Positions 34,915 to 47,276 of a DNA stretch of 64,000 nt are shown piece by piece. The notes beneath the pieces were generated by a model. It did no database searches and was not told the DNA's origin. It saw nothing but the letters and a program-made list of their open reading frames with translations. The stretch spans positions 21,172,632 through 21,236,631 of the forward strand of contig NC_041021.1 of NCBI RefSeq assembly GCF_004193775.1, in the 5' to 3' direction. The position numbers and the translations under genes were made by a program. The DNA comes from Glycine soja (lineage: Eukaryota > Streptophyta > Magnoliopsida > Fabales > Fabaceae). Every line of letters begins with the position of its first letter. Position 1 is the first letter of the stretch.

Positions 34915-35121
34915 CCTATGCATGCAATGAATTTACTTAAGCTTTATCACCATCACTTAAACCATGATACAAATTAAATAATGACACGTAATTTGCCTCA
35001 CACAATGCATGGTTGTCCCTCCTAGGACCATAGCAAACCACTAATCACACTAAGAGTACTAAACTAACTAAGACGTGTTCTCAAAAGAATCGTTACTCTC
35101 CTCCTCAAACATATACTCCAA

Positions 35122-35860
35122 CTACCTTAGAAGTATCTGGTACTCCTCGAACTCCTCGGACGACATGTCTGCATGGTCTCCTCGATCTTTTATAACCTCT
35201 ATTAGGTGCACTTGCTCCATGTTGTATCGACGAACGTTGCCTCGCCCATCATACTCCATTGGAGTCAATAGGAATTCCACATCATGGCGTGGTTTTTCTA
35301 GTCCAAATACAAGTGAGAATTTGCATAATAACAAAGCTTTGGGCGAGATGTGAATCCCTATGGGATATAGCAGGTCAATCTATATGGTCTACAGTAATGG
35401 GCACTTCTTCTGGTCTATCTACTAGCACTATGTGGAGTCAAGTATGGCAGATGTAACATGTGGTCCGTGTAACAACGCATGGCCATATCCACTCCTTTTG
35501 CAAGCTACACCAAGCTTGCATATGCCTCGATGTACTCGGCATCTTCAGTACCTAAAAGTTGTTGGTTGTAGGGGTAAGTCCTTCGCTCCTCAAATGCCAC
35601 AAACACACAGTAGTCAAACAAAGACAACATGTAACCTAATTAACCACTACATGTGGTTTCTCTAAGAAGACAACACTCCCAAGATCCTAAGTGTGTTACT
35701 AACATGCTTATCACCTATTAGGGTCCATCCTCTACCCCTAATCCTCTCAGATCTTGATGGTCTTACATAATCATGTGGATGACAGTCAGGAGTGATTGCG
35801 ACATATGGATACATCATACATCGATCCCTAAGCTCCCAACTCAAAAAGCATAGTCTCAAA
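35122..35860 (-). pseudogene. Unrecognised coding-like remnant
   Basis: Three minus-strand stretches read like worn protein: ELRDRCMMYPYVAITPDC (near 35840), VAFEERRTYPYNQQLLGTED with an in-frame TAG shortly after (35590-35440), and VEFLLTPMEYDGRGNVRRYN plus MSSEEFEEYQILLR (35280-35122). They are collinear and separated by frame breaks. I cannot name the family. It may belong to the transposase relic downstream or be a separate plant mobile-domain-like fragment. Confidence 0.35.
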
Positions 35861-37152
35861 GCCCATAAGGAGTAGCAAAGTGAGGCTTATGAGTTATCCA
35901 CGCCGAATAAGTGCACCAAATGTCAGATAGTCACCACTCGCCGATTCTCCCAGGTTTTTCGAACCTCTCCGTCCACTATACGCTACTGTATCTTTGTCCA
36001 TCATCCACTTTCTCAATGTGATCTCACTTTCTCACAAAAGAAAATAGATCCATTAGTTCATTACTCTCTCCAATCCTCTTGACTTCTGCCATTGCATCGC
36101 GTGCGTGGCCCTTGTGCCTCGTGCATCAACAAATGTGTACAAACAAACATGAGAGAGGAAGAAGAGGCTCAGGCCTACATACTATTCTCAAGGAACTAAT
36201 CGTGGTCCCTTAAGCGGTAGAAACCACTTGTCACACAAAACAATTGGGCAAAATAACAACTATGATTAAAATCATCTAACAATCATAACAATATTTGCCA
36301 AGGGTTGGACACCCTTGGACCCAAACCACAACGCGTAAAGATAAAATAACAATATATTGATATATAGCTGAATATTAACTTGAACACCATATGTGTAATT
36401 TGATGGAGTCACACTCTACCAGTTTTATCATACACCAATAATAATAGTAATTATACATGCATGCATCTCATTAATATTTATCAGTAGAGAATCATCTGAA
36501 TTCTAGAACATGCATCAATCATCAGATTTTGCAATTTATCTCAACAAAACATAGCAGTTAAATCAACAATTTTAGAAAATAAATAATTATAAGGTAACTT
36601 ATCTAGGGCACAGATCTCAATGTTGAGTTGTCTACTGTTTAAAATTACTTTGTCGCTTAGTTTAATAAGTTTTGCTCCTAACTTATTTTTAGTGTTCTAG
36701 GTGTTCCAAGAATTGGTTTTTCTTGGATCTTATATGCTACCTTACATTTTCACGCCTAACAAACTCATTTTTTAGGTCAAAACTTTGAGAAAGGCAATCC
36801 ATACAGCTCCAACTGCCAATAGAATTTTGTGATAAATTTTATCCTATAAAATGTCCTGAAACTTGCTTTATAAATAATTTTTGCTAGAAAACTATGATGT
36901 AAGTGAAATTTAAGGCTAATCCTAAGTTTTAACACCCAAAGAACTCGTTTGTTACCTGGAAATTTTCAGAAAAACAACATATCCTTTAGTTCTAGCCAGG
37001 GAGGTAGCTACAAATATTTGAACATCAAAACAACATGCAATGAAGCCTAACTTCCAAAGACAAGGTTAGGGTTCAAGAAGTGGAAAGACTCCCCTTACAC
37101 TGAATGAAGCTACACGAAATGACTCAGATGGACAAAGAGCTTAGGTACTTGA
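35861..37152. other. Unrecognised region left of the Tekay element
   Basis: No coding homology or element end was identified. The sequence bordering the Tekay LTR does not continue the copia gag found on the element's other side, which matters for the recombination finding. Confidence 0.3.
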
Positions 37153-37731
37153 TGTGGCGTCCCTAAATTAATGACTGGTTTAATAGTAATGATTTAAATG
37201 ACAAAAACCATGGTAATTTTTTTTTCTTCTTTTTCCTTTTCATATCTTTCTCTTTTCACAATAACTAGGTTTAGAAGGAAAATCCTCACTATAAAGTCCT
37301 GAATGGCCAGTTCACAACTCTATTCGGAGTCATTTCTTTCTTACCGCTCATAATCTCTAAACTATTTTGTTGTTTCAAAAGGAAGAATGTACCATCCATT
37401 ACTTTAGGTCGTCACGTGAAAATAAAAGAATAAAATACGGTCGATAAACTCTTTTACAAATAAAGTTTGCTAATGCTTTCTTTTCAAATAACAAGATTAA
37501 ACATAAATACATTCATCGTTTAAAGCTGTCCAAAATATGGGAGTTTTACAAAATACATAGTGTCATCCAGAGCAAAGGTGTCCACAGTAGTAGCTTCAGC
37601 CACGACAATACAATCATCAAATTCCTATACAATAGGTCTACCCATACAAAAACAAAAGAGTAAACCTAACAGTCAGTACTAGATACACCCACCCTCAAAA
37701 AGTATATAAAACTAGTCCAAAGAGCTGTCCG

Positions 37732-38163
37732 CTATGATGAAGAGCCTCCACTGATCACCATCTCTCTAGGGCCACTATCCTCCATAGAGTCTGCCTCAGA
37801 TGCCGACATGACGTCCTCGGGAGAATCCACCTCAGGGAGTGGGTCCTCATCACCCTCTAGAAAGTCAAGAGCATCCACAGTAGGCTCAGGAGGTAGCTCC
37901 TCGGGATCCTCCTCAGGGTCTTCCTCGGATGACGTCACCTCGATCACTTGGACTGGCTCCACTAGACGGTATGGTGTAGGCGTGGGTAGTATCCACTCCA
38001 CAGTATGCTGAAGCGTGCGCACGAGTTCATCTGGATGCACCAATGAAGTAGGCGTGAATCAGATCGTGCCCCGAAATCGGCACCTCGTGTTGCCTTCGAG
38101 GGTCTCCCAAGCTCCCTCTAGGCACTCCATCTCCACTCGATCATGGATTAGCTGCGCCGCCAT
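37732..38163 (-). pseudogene. Acidic open frame embedded in the Tekay LTR
   Basis: From ATG at 38163 the minus strand encodes about 143 codons to a stop at 37732-37734, interrupted once by TGA near 38060. It starts MAAQLIHDRVEMECLEGAWE, then has RTLQHTVEWILPTPTPYRL and a strongly acidic Glu/Asp/Pro tail (SSEEDPEEDPEELPPEP and EGDEDPLPEVDSPEDVMS). The ATG is preceded by a pyrimidine tract and TTTCATGTAG, which would serve as a splice acceptor, so the visible part may be a last exon. It runs in the sense direction of the element. I do not recognise the family. Codon-like composition over a long low-stop stretch makes it more than noise, but a function is unknown. Confidence 0.5.
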
Positions 38164-38287
38164 CACGATCTACATGAAAGAAAAGAAAGGGGTAGACTCT
38201 TTCACGAAAATCTAACTGCGCCGCAACACAATGCGTCTCATAACCACTACATGCAAGTAAAAGGGGTATCTTAAGGCTTTTCATCTC

Positions 38288-38690
38288 TGGTAATCGATTA
38301 CACAGCCCTGGTAATCGATTACCAGAGGCCAAACTCGAATCACACAGCTTCAGGACATGAAAACCTGAAAAAGGCACTGTGTAATCGATTACACATACCT
38401 GGTAATCGATTACCAGTGATCCATTCCTCTGTGTAATCGATTACACAGACTGGTAATCGATTACCAGAGGCTTCCACAACCTGCTGTCTTCATTTCTAAG
38501 CCTGGTAATCGATTACACCCCCTTGGTAATCGATTACCAGAAGCCCTCATAGCTTCCTGACCTCGTTTTCAAGCCTGGTAATCGATTACACCCCTTGGTA
38601 ATCGATTACCAGAGACTATCTTAGCCTCCTGTCTTCATTTTTAAGCCTTGTAATCGATTACCCACCCTTGGTAATCGATTACCAGAGGCC
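38288..38690. repeat. Array of 12 ATCGAT palindromes in six pairs
   Basis: Units lie near 38288, 38310, 38373, 38400, 38432, 38450, 38502, 38523, 38576, 38597, 38649 and 38669. Almost all contain TAATCGATTA; units alternate between a form ending TACAC (or TACCC) and the perfect GGTAATCGATTACC. Members of a pair are about 18-30 bases apart. The array lies upstream (minus sense) of the acceptor of the embedded open frame. Confidence 0.92.
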
Positions 38691-40988
38691 ATATTTCACA
38701 TATCAATCAAGTTCATAGCTGGCCAGCCACCACACAAGCCTCCTTGCTTTGTGGTCTTTGTTCCTTTTATCTGTTGACTGCCAGGAGCTCGCCTGCTTAG
38801 GTACATCATAGGTTCTCACTGACTGACTATGCCCGGGTTGGGTCGGGATTGGTCAAGCTTGGTTTTGGGCAATAGCACCCCACCTGACGTCCCCAAGGTC
38901 TCCTGACCCCCGCGACATATCTCCAGGTACCACTCTGTGGTCAACGAATAAAAGCAGGAAGTTTCACCCTTCTACACTTCCTCATCTCAAGCTTGTAGGA
39001 TTATGGGGTACCCATCACATGTGGTACTAGGTGGCGGTCGGGCGATGGTGCACAACAAGTTTTCCACATCCATAAATCGCGCATAAACCCACCATCCCCT
39101 GTTGCCCACCTCCAACTGAGCTCACGTACTCCCACGTAGCCCATATCCTCGTTTCTCTCAACACCGGGTCCCCATCAATCCTCCCAAGCTTCCCCAACAT
39201 CCAAGTAATTCAACATTCAAACAACACAAGCTATCACAGCCAAGAAAACAGGGCAAAGGCAGAAAACTCTGCCTAAAACACCAACCAAAATCACAGCTTT
39301 TCCCACTTAAAGATCCCAGTAACATTTCCTTCGTTCCAATTCGTTAACCGTTGGATCGACTCGAAAATTTTACTGGAAGTCTCTAGTACATAAGCTTACA
39401 TTTTGACCGTTAGGATCTGCTAGCAAACATCCAGAACTCATTCTGCACTAATCTTTCCACAACCAGCAAAACATAGCATTTTTCTGCACTTATGCAAAAT
39501 TCTGCTGCACAATTTCACAGCAAAATTCTGCATAAAGTGCAGATTTCGAAAACCACACTTCCCCTCATCCAATCTTGCCCAAATCAAATCCTACAAGTCC
39601 CAAATCATGTATCAATCATGTCTAAACCAAAGTCAAGCTTCAGAACACAGCAACACAAAATCTAGGTGTCCAAAACCCCTCGATTTAATGGATTTTCTAG
39701 GTTTGAGAAGTGAAATTGAGAATGAGGTAAATTTGAAGCAAACTCTCACCTCACACAAGTCCATAACATCAATTTAAACTTGTTCAAACTGGATTTACAC
39801 CTAAAATTTCACCGAATCAAAATTTGACTCTTCAACCCCCAAATTTACCCTAGAAATGGCTCTTTGTTCACTTTGGTCATTTGTTTTTCTCTCTAGCACA
39901 ACCCAAACTTCCTCATAAGTCCTAAATGGCATTTCAAGCTAGGATTAACTCATTTTAACCTCCATTTACCACAGAGTCCAGATTTAACCTTCCAACTCTC
40001 AAAGCCTCACTCTTTTTCCACTCATAACACCACATTCTCACTTTCTAACCCTAGGTTAATTCTACCCTTCATCTCTAACAGTTTTCCATAAGCAATTTCA
40101 GCACATAAACATCACAAGCATCATCATAAAAACCCTAAAACAGAATGGGTATGTTTAACTCACCCAAACATGGCAAGTTCAACATGCTTTCAACAAGTTT
40201 CTTCACAAATAACTATCATGAAGCAGAAAACTAGCAAAACTACCCATCATATCTCCCAAAACCCCATACCCACGAAAATCAAGAGAGAAAGAAGTCCACC
40301 CAAACCTGAAATTTCGAAGTCCCACACGTAGAGACGCGCTTCACGACTCCGAAAATGCCCTCCTTTCGCGATTTGGAGCAAAAATGATGGCCAAAGGTTG
40401 GAGCTTTGTTTGGAGCTTCAATGGAGAATGAAGGAGAAGAGAATGGCAACGTGAGAGAGAGAGGAAAAGGCTTCTGAAATTTTTTTGGGCTGAGTGAGGA
40501 GAGAGAATACAGCTTTTTGGTTTTAAAAAAAAGGTTTTCTCTTTTCCTATTATTTTATTTAAGCTATGCCACATGTCTCCATTTGAGTGGAGCAAAAGGG
40601 CCCACTTTCTCTTTTGATTGTGACCCATACTCAGCCACAAAAAGTGAGAAAAATCTGACCTTTGAAATGCTAAAATCCTACCTCAGTTTGTGTGCCGTTT
40701 CTCTGGTTCCAGTTCCTCGCGTTTCTCTGCGTCCGTCGGGGCCAGTTTTTGAAAGTAGGCAATATATATATATCGAAACGCTCAGAATAAAACCCCGAGC
40801 GTGGTTCAGAGGTTGGTTTCGTTAAATTTTAAGTCGCACGCAAAACGATGATTTTTAGACTAATTAATTAAGAATTAACCCATAACCTCCCAGTTATGAA
40901 TTTCTCTTCCTTAATTAGCCTAACCCGCGTACCTTGCCCCCACTATTCCTACTTCTACCAAGAACATATATGCATATACACTGAATAA

Positions 40989-40992
<4 letters not shown>

Positions 40993-41061
<69 letters not shown>
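40993..41061. repeat. (AT)n microsatellite
   Basis: About 34 AT units near the start of the Tekay 3' LTR. Confidence 0.95.
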
Positions 41062-41118
41062 CCATTCAAAATGCATCGTTTTCAAAAAATTCTGGGTAGA
41101 AATTTCCAGGATGTCACA

Positions 41119-41136
41119 ATACTCCCACCCTTTTAG
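41119..41136 (-). other. Polypurine tract of the Tekay element
   Basis: On the minus strand AAAGGGTGGGAGTAT immediately precedes the LTR start; this is the expected plus-strand primer site and it fixes the 3' LTR boundary. The pol stop lies only about 20 bases upstream. Confidence 0.8.
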
Positions 41137-41157
41137 GAATTTCGTCCCCGAAATTAA

Positions 41158-44100
41158 CTACTCTATGAACAAACTTGGGTACAATTCTCTCATCCTATCC
41201 TCCAACTCCCATGTAGAATCACCCTCATCGGTTCCCCACTGCACCTTCACCAACGCGATCTCCTTTCCTCTCAACGACTTCATTCTTCGGTTAGTGACCT
41301 TCTGAGGTTGTGCTTTATAGGTGAGGTTATCCTTCACCTGTACCTCATCCACTGCAAGTATATGTGATGGATCTGGGTTGTACCGTCTCAGTTGAGAGAC
41401 ATGAAACACAGGATGCAAATTCGATAAACTCAGAGGTAAGGCGATATGATAAGCTACAAGCCCAACCTTTTTCAAAATCTGGTACGGACCTAGATACTTG
41501 GGCGTCAACTTCTTAGATTTGAGAGCTCTTCCGACCCCAGTTATGGGAGAAACCTTCAAAAACACATGTTCTCCTTCCTGAAAATCTAGTGGCTTCCTCC
41601 TTCTATCATAATAGCTCTTCTGCCTATCCTGAGATGCTTTTATCTTCTCTCGAATCAACTTCACTTGTTCATTAATCTGTTGTAGCATTTCAGGTCCAAG
41701 AAGTACTGCTTCTCCATCATCATACCAACAAATAGGAGTCTTGCACTTTCGTCCATATAGAGCTTCAAAAGGAGCCATACCAATACTGGCTTGGTAGCTA
41801 TTGTTGTAAGTAAAATCAATCAATGGTAAACAATCCATCCAGCTACCTTGTTGCTCTATAATACACGCCCGAAGTAGATCCTCTAGAGTCTGAATGGTTC
41901 GTTCAGTCTGACCATCTGTTTGAGGATGATAAGCTGAACTAAGCTTCAGCTTTGTCCCCAAGGCTTCATGTAGACTTGTCCAAAATCGCGAAGTGAACCT
42001 CGGATCCCTGTCGGATACAATACTAGAAGGAATTCCATGCAACCTTACTACTTCCTTGATGTACAACCCCACTAGCTTCTCCATTCTATACTTCATATTC
42101 ACCGGAATAAAATGAGCAGATTTGGTGAGTCGATCTACTATGACCCACACAACATCATGTCCACGACTAGTCTTGGGTAAACTAGATACAAAATCCATAG
42201 ATATGCTCTCCCATTTCCATTCCGGAATTTCCAATGGCTTCAATTCTCCCGATGGTCGCTGGTGCTCAGCCTTAGCCTTTTGACATGTCAAACATCTTGC
42301 TACATATTCAGCTACATCTTTCTTCATGCCATGCCACCAAAAACTTCTCTTCAAATCTTGGTACATCTTAGTCATTCCTGGATGGAAACTAAGACGACTT
42401 TTATGCGCTTTTTCCAAGATCTTAACTTTCAAATCGTCTAAAGGTGGCACACATATCCTCCCCTTGAATCTAATTAACCCGGTTGTTTCCTTCTCAAACT
42501 CCACATCCTTATCCCCCATTACATCTAACACCTTGCCTTGTAAAAACGGGTCATCCTCTTGAGCTTCGCGTATGTGCTCTACGAATTCATTGGTAATCTG
42601 CAACGCTCCCACAAATAAGCTCTTGGGTCGCATCTCGATTGCTAGATTCAGATCTTGGAACTCTTCTATCAATCTCTGCTCCAAACTCATCATAGTCGCA
42701 ACATGTAAGGACTTCCGACTTAGCGCATCGGCTACTACATTAGCCTTTCCGGGATGGTAGGAAAGACCAAAATCATAGTCCTTGAGGAACTCCATCCATC
42801 TTCGTTGCCTCATATTGAGTTCCTTCTAATCAAACAAGTATTTGAGACTCTTGTGATCACTGAAAACTTCAAAACGAGTACCGTATAAGTAATGCCTCCA
42901 AATCTTTAAAGCAAAGACCACTGCTGCTAGTTCCAAGTCATGGGTCGGATAGTTAACTTCATGAGGACGTAATTGACGTGAAGCATAAGCCACTACTCTT
43001 CCCTCTTGCATCAACACACACCCCAAGCCTTGCCCGCTTGCGTCGCAATACACTTCAAATGGTCTCTTAGGGTCGGGCAAAATTAACACTGGAGCTATCG
43101 TCAACCGCCTCTTCAACTCTTGGAAACTTTGATCACATTTCTCATTCCAAACAAACTTCTCATTCTTACGAGTCAACTTAGTTAGGGGCAATGCCAATTT
43201 AGAAAATCCCTCAATGAATTTTCTATAATAGCCAGCCAACCCCAAGAAGCTTTGAACCTCCGTTGGAGTTTTCGGTTGTTGCCACTTCCATAACCGACTC
43301 CACCTTGTTCGGATCCACCGCAACCCCGTCTTTAGAAATCACGTTCCCCAAGAACTGCACTTTCTCCAACCAAAATTCACATTTCGACAGTTTGGCGAAC
43401 AACTTCCTATCCCTCAGGATATGCAACACAATCCTCAAGTGTTTCTCATGCTCCTCCTTATTCCTTGAATACACTAGGATATCATCAATGAACACAACCA
43501 CGAACTGATCCAAGTAATCATGGAATATACGGTTCATATAGTCCATGAAAATAGCCGGAGCATTAGTCACTCCAAATGGCATGACTAAATACTCGTAGTG
43601 CCCATACCGAGTCCGAAACGCAGTCTTTGGGATATCTTCCTTCTTAACTCGAATTTGATGATACCCAGATCGCAGATCTATCTTCGAAAATACCGTTGCT
43701 CCCCTCAATTGGTCAATCAAATCATCTATCCTTGGTAGAGGATATTTGTTCTTGATAGTGACCTTGTTTAGCTGCCGGTAGTCTACACACATTCTCATAC
43801 TTCCATCCTTCTTTTTAACCAACAAGACCGGCGCTCCCCACGGTGATGCACTTGGACGAACAAATTGTTTGCTTAAGAGATCCTGCACTTGTGCCTTCAC
43901 CTCTGCTAGTTCTACCGGAGACATTCTATAAGGCGCGATCGACACTGGATTCGCCCCAGGCACCAAGTCAATAATGAATTCCACTTCTCTCTCAGGTGGC
44001 AATTCACAAATGTCGTCAGGAAAAACTTCCGGAAATTCTGACACCACCGGTATACTACTAACTTCAACGTCCTCTTCCACATACATAGAGAACAACACCA

Positions 44101-45565
44101 TGTAAGTTCGAACATCCTCCGTTCCTTCGTTGGCCGCATCCTCTTTCAATGGTTCACTTGGAACTACATCTCCACCAAACACTAGCATCTTCTCCTTACA
44201 GTCTAGAAAGATATGGTTAGTAGATAACCAATCCATCCCCAAGATCACATCTAGATGATCTAAAGGTAGGCAAATCAAATCCGCCGTAAAAGATCGACCC
44301 TCAACAATTATGGGACACTTCAAACACACCCGAGAGGTGGTTACAGGCTCGTTAGTTGGAGTAGACACCACCATATCATATGGTAACTCCGTCGCATATA
44401 ACCCCAACCTCTCCACACATGCATGAGATATGAAAGAATGCGTAGCACCTGAATCATAAAGTACATCTAGTAGTTTATCAGCAATCAAACACTTACCCCG
44501 TATCAGATCGTCGGAGGCAGCCGCTTCTGAACCACTCATAGCAAATACCCGGGAGGGTACTTTTGGTCTTCTGCCACTAGTGTTGTTGTTGCTAACATTA
44601 CCGCTCCTTGTGGAATTAGCGGGTCCACGATTGACGGTGTTGGAATTGGCGGTCACCGTCGGTCTCCCGGTCACCCTACATTCTCGAGCATAATGGCCCA
44701 CCTTGCCACAAACATAACAACGGTTCTCCTGTGTCTGCTGGAGCTATGGGCAATTCCTCTTAAGATGCGGTCCCCCACACTGAAAGCACTGTACCCCAGT
44801 CCCCCTTGACTGGCTCATGTTGGAGGTAGCCTTAGGTTGCTTCCCCTTGTTGCTAGCATACGGCTTCATCCTCTTGTTACTATTCCCCCTAAAAGGATGG
44901 TTTCTCTGAGGTCCTCCAACGCCTCTAGCTTGCCTCTCCTTCATCTTGTCCTAAAAAATCCTGCATTTTGACACCAGCTGGTTAAAATCCGTGATCTGCA
45001 TATAACTAACCGCTTGTTGGATCTCCAACCGAAGCCCATTCTCAAACTGAGCACATAAATCTTCCTCATTTTGAGCATCTTGGTATTGCGGCCAATACTG
45101 CAGAAGCTCATTAAACTTAGCCGTGTACTCCCCAACAGACATGTTTCCTTGCTTCAAATCCAGAAATTCCCTCGCCTTCCGCTTCCTGAGATCTCGCGGG
45201 AAGTAATTCTCCAGGAATTTATCCTTGAAGGCATTCCAAGGAATCACGCCTCCAGGTGCAACAAATGAAGGCTTCACGAACTTCCACCAATTCTCGGCCT
45301 CTCCTTGGAGCATAAATGTCGCATAAAGGACCTTATGCTCCTCAAGGCAACCCATCGCCTCGAAAATCTTTTTCGTCTCAGCTAACCACAACCTAGCACC
45401 TTCCGGGTCATAGTCTCCACTGAACTTTGGTGGGTGGTTCTTACGAAAAGCCATGAGTCCCCGATACTCCGCCGGCTCCACATCACGTTCCTGCACTAGA
45501 GTTTCTAGCACAGCGGTGATGCGGTCGAGGACATCACGGTTCTGATCCCTACTACGTCCTGCCAT
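41158..45565 (-). pseudogene. Tekay gag-pol polyprotein, broken
   Basis: Start is the ATG at 45565 (MAGRSRDQNRDVLDRI). Order: capsid-type gag; two zinc knuckles (CFQCGGPHLKRNC near 44780-44745, [14 protein letters not shown] near 44715-44680); protease [11 protein letters not shown] (near 44460); reverse transcriptase with [11 protein letters not shown] (near 43500-43465); RNase H with [14 protein letters not shown] (near 43050); integrase with an HHCC zinc site, SMDFVSSLP, VSDRDPRF and YHPQTDGQTERTIQ; and a chromodomain-like tail. Visible breaks are three in-frame TAG codons (after KCRIF near 44948, after RNCP near 44742, after LKYLFD near 42826) and one frameshift near 43285. Catalytic residues are otherwise preserved, so decay is modest. 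The gag ATG is preceded by CCCTACAG, which could be a leader splice acceptor. Confidence 0.92.
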
Positions 45566-45840
45566 ACCTATCCTGTAGGGAAACTATTAGTATCCACAAA
45601 ATCCTACTGAGAGAGCGTACCACACAGGCTATGACAGTTATAACAACATCCTTCTCTTTATACATACTTATACACACAACAACCCTATGAATCAGTCACA
45701 CCTCCATGCTCAAGACAAGAAGGCAGAAATACACACAATGTGTGACTTAACGTCACTCCCCGAAACCTACTCCCAAGTTTCAGAGATACACAACATTCAC
45801 ACAGCAAGACCATAAACAGGTTCACTAGAATCCAACTTTT

Positions 45841-45854
45841 GCTCTGATACCACC
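45841..45854 (-). other. Primer-binding site of the Tekay element
   Basis: Minus-strand GGTGGTATCAGAGC contains TGGTATCAGAGC, complementary to the 3' end of initiator methionine tRNA, a few bases from the LTR end. Confidence 0.88.
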
Positions 45855-45857
45855 AAT

Positions 45858-46615
45858 TGTGGCGTCCCTAAATTAATGACTGGTTTAATAGTAATGATTT
45901 AAATGACAAAAACCATGGTGATTTTTTTTTCTTCTTTTTCCTTTTCATATCTTTCTTGAAAGAAGAAAGAAATGGATTTCTCTCTCCCTTGTTTGAGCTT
46001 GTGAGCAATGGAGAAGTAAGAACTCCAAAATTTGTTTTTAAAGAATAATGAAGATAAGCTCTAAGGCCTTTCCCAAAAGAAATTTGATTAAGCCTAATTG
46101 ACAAGCTTAATTGACACCATGATTGACTTCTTAGCAGCCAAGTTTAACGTGCCAAGACATGCCTCTTATGGGTGTTATTGCTTTTGAAATTTCAGCATAA
46201 AACGACTAAAGTAGACATAGGCAAAAATGGTAAAAATTGCTTTTTGCCAAAACTGATAAATCTTATCTTAAATGTCTAGATTAATGTGCTAACTTCCTAG
46301 ATTATTGTGTTAATATCCCTTGGGATATGTATACTAAGAGTAAACCTCACACAAAGACAAATTATATTGCGACTCAATGCATAGTGCAATTCTTGCATGG
46401 ATGGAAATCTAGCTCAGACAATTTCTATTTCTCTGTTAAGCTTTACTAAACTCATCACATACCTATATATAGACACACACACATACACATAATAAGCACT
46501 CAAATGATGATTAAAAAGAAACATATAATCATTGTCATTAAATACATACATGTACAAATGACAACACAGAGTTTCCCCTTTCAGCCTAAGTTGTAATTTT
46601 TGTCAGGGTGTTACA
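45858..46615 (-). repeat. 5' LTR of the Tekay element, chimeric or deleted (758 bp)
   Basis: It begins (minus) TGTAACACCCTGAC and ends GGGACGCCACA. About 100 bp at the end (45858-45955) is nearly identical to 37153-37251; the other 660 bp has no visible counterpart in the 3966-bp 3' LTR. Its start resembles but is not the same as the 3' LTR start. Confidence 0.7.
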
Positions 46616-46616
46616 C

Positions 46617-46828
46617 TCCATAATGGCTAGATTGTCATATGTTCATTCATATTCTGGTCTGGTAATGGGAATATCCGTATTGGTGATGAGGAGCCAGATT
46701 TTATGCTGGGTGGACTTGATGTACATCTCCATTTTGTCCTTCTAGTAGGGGTAGTCTTCTTCAGCGAAGCTTGGTGATCTTTTATGAGATGCTCCCTCAT
46801 TATTGAACTGGCGTTGGTTATCTGCCAT
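46617..46828 (-). pseudogene. Start of a Ty1/copia gag, interrupted by the Tekay element
   Basis: Minus-strand ATG at 46828 opens MADNQRQFNNEGASHKRSPS, then AEEDYPY, a stop codon where a Trp is usual, KDKMEMYIKSTQHKIWLLIT and RPEYE, with a further stop. This is the typical N-terminus of SIRE-like copia gag proteins (family recollection). It ends at the Tekay LTR (46615); no continuation is visible left of 37153. Gag function is lost. Confidence 0.75.
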
Positions 46829-46878
46829 CTAGATCTTTTCCTCTACGCACTGTTACGTGCTCAAACCTTAGAGGCAGA

Positions 46879-46890
46879 GCTCTAATACCA
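46879..46890 (-). other. Primer-binding site of the interrupted copia element
   Basis: Minus-strand TGGTATTAGAGC differs by one base from the methionine-tRNA site TGGTATCAGAGC and lies between LTR and gag. Confidence 0.75.
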
Positions 46891-46896
46891 AACTAT

Positions 46897-47088
46897 AGAA
46901 GTAAATAACACAAGAAAGGGGGAGGGGGGTTGAATTATATTTTTAGAAAAAATAAAACTTTTCTTAAGACTATAAAACACGTTTATCATTTGATGAATAT
47001 AAAAGATCATATGATGAGAAAAACAGTTTTCTTTAAACGATCTAAAAATAAATTCAAAGTCCTTTGTCAGTTAATCAAGAAAGCACAT
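46897..47088 (-). repeat. Copia LTR, piece 1 (3' end of the LTR)
   Basis: Adjacent to the primer site on the minus strand, with the C/T-rich (plus: GGGGGAGGGGGGTTGAATT) block common near copia LTR ends. It is split from its continuation at 58723 by the Tat/Ogre-type solo LTR. Confidence 0.6.
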
Positions 47089-47276
47089 TGTCATACCCTA
47101 ATTTCGTCCGGGGACTATCGTTTGTTGATCTTTGCTAGTCAATTTATGGTGTTGAACGCCAGTTATAGCGTGAACAGATGACCATTCAATGTTTCGATCT
47201 AGATTGCGAAAGATACCCAAGGGGAGGGGAAAAAAGGTCATTTCAAGCCTTTTTCTAAACACTATGGCTCGCCTGG

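Larger units (their letters stand above)
37153..41118 (-). repeat. 3' LTR of the Tekay element (3966 bp)
   Basis: On the minus strand it begins TGTGACATCCTGG after the polypurine tract and ends GGGACGCCACA. It contains an (AT)n tract, an ATCGAT-palindrome array and an embedded open frame (described separately). Such long LTRs are usual for Tekay/Del elements. A segment near 38830-38960 (GGTCAGGAGACC.., CCCCAC..GACGTC) recalls sequences I associate with soybean gypsy LTRs. Confidence 0.75.
37153..46615 (-). mobile_element. Tekay/Del-type chromovirus (Ty3/gypsy) with unequal LTRs
   Basis: On the minus strand the order is 5' LTR (46615-45858), methionine-tRNA primer site, gag-pol (45565-41158), polypurine tract and 3' LTR (41118-37153). 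Tekay lineage is inferred from the two-knuckle gag, the RT-RH-INT order and a chromodomain-like C-terminus (LVKVQWGTDEGDSTWELEDRM). The two LTRs share only about 100 bp at their 3' ends, and the outer flanks CTTGA and CTCCA do not form a target duplication. At 46616 the element abuts a copia gag. Confidence 0.82.

Noticed and set aside
38288..38690. CRISPR-like array of ATCGAT palindromes
   Set aside because: Spacers vary in length and the repeats are short palindromes inside a retrotransposon LTR.
40341..40640. 99-codon minus-strand frame in the Tekay LTR as a gene
   Set aside because: It lies in LTR sequence with Leu/Ser-rich, low-complexity translation and has no recognised homology.
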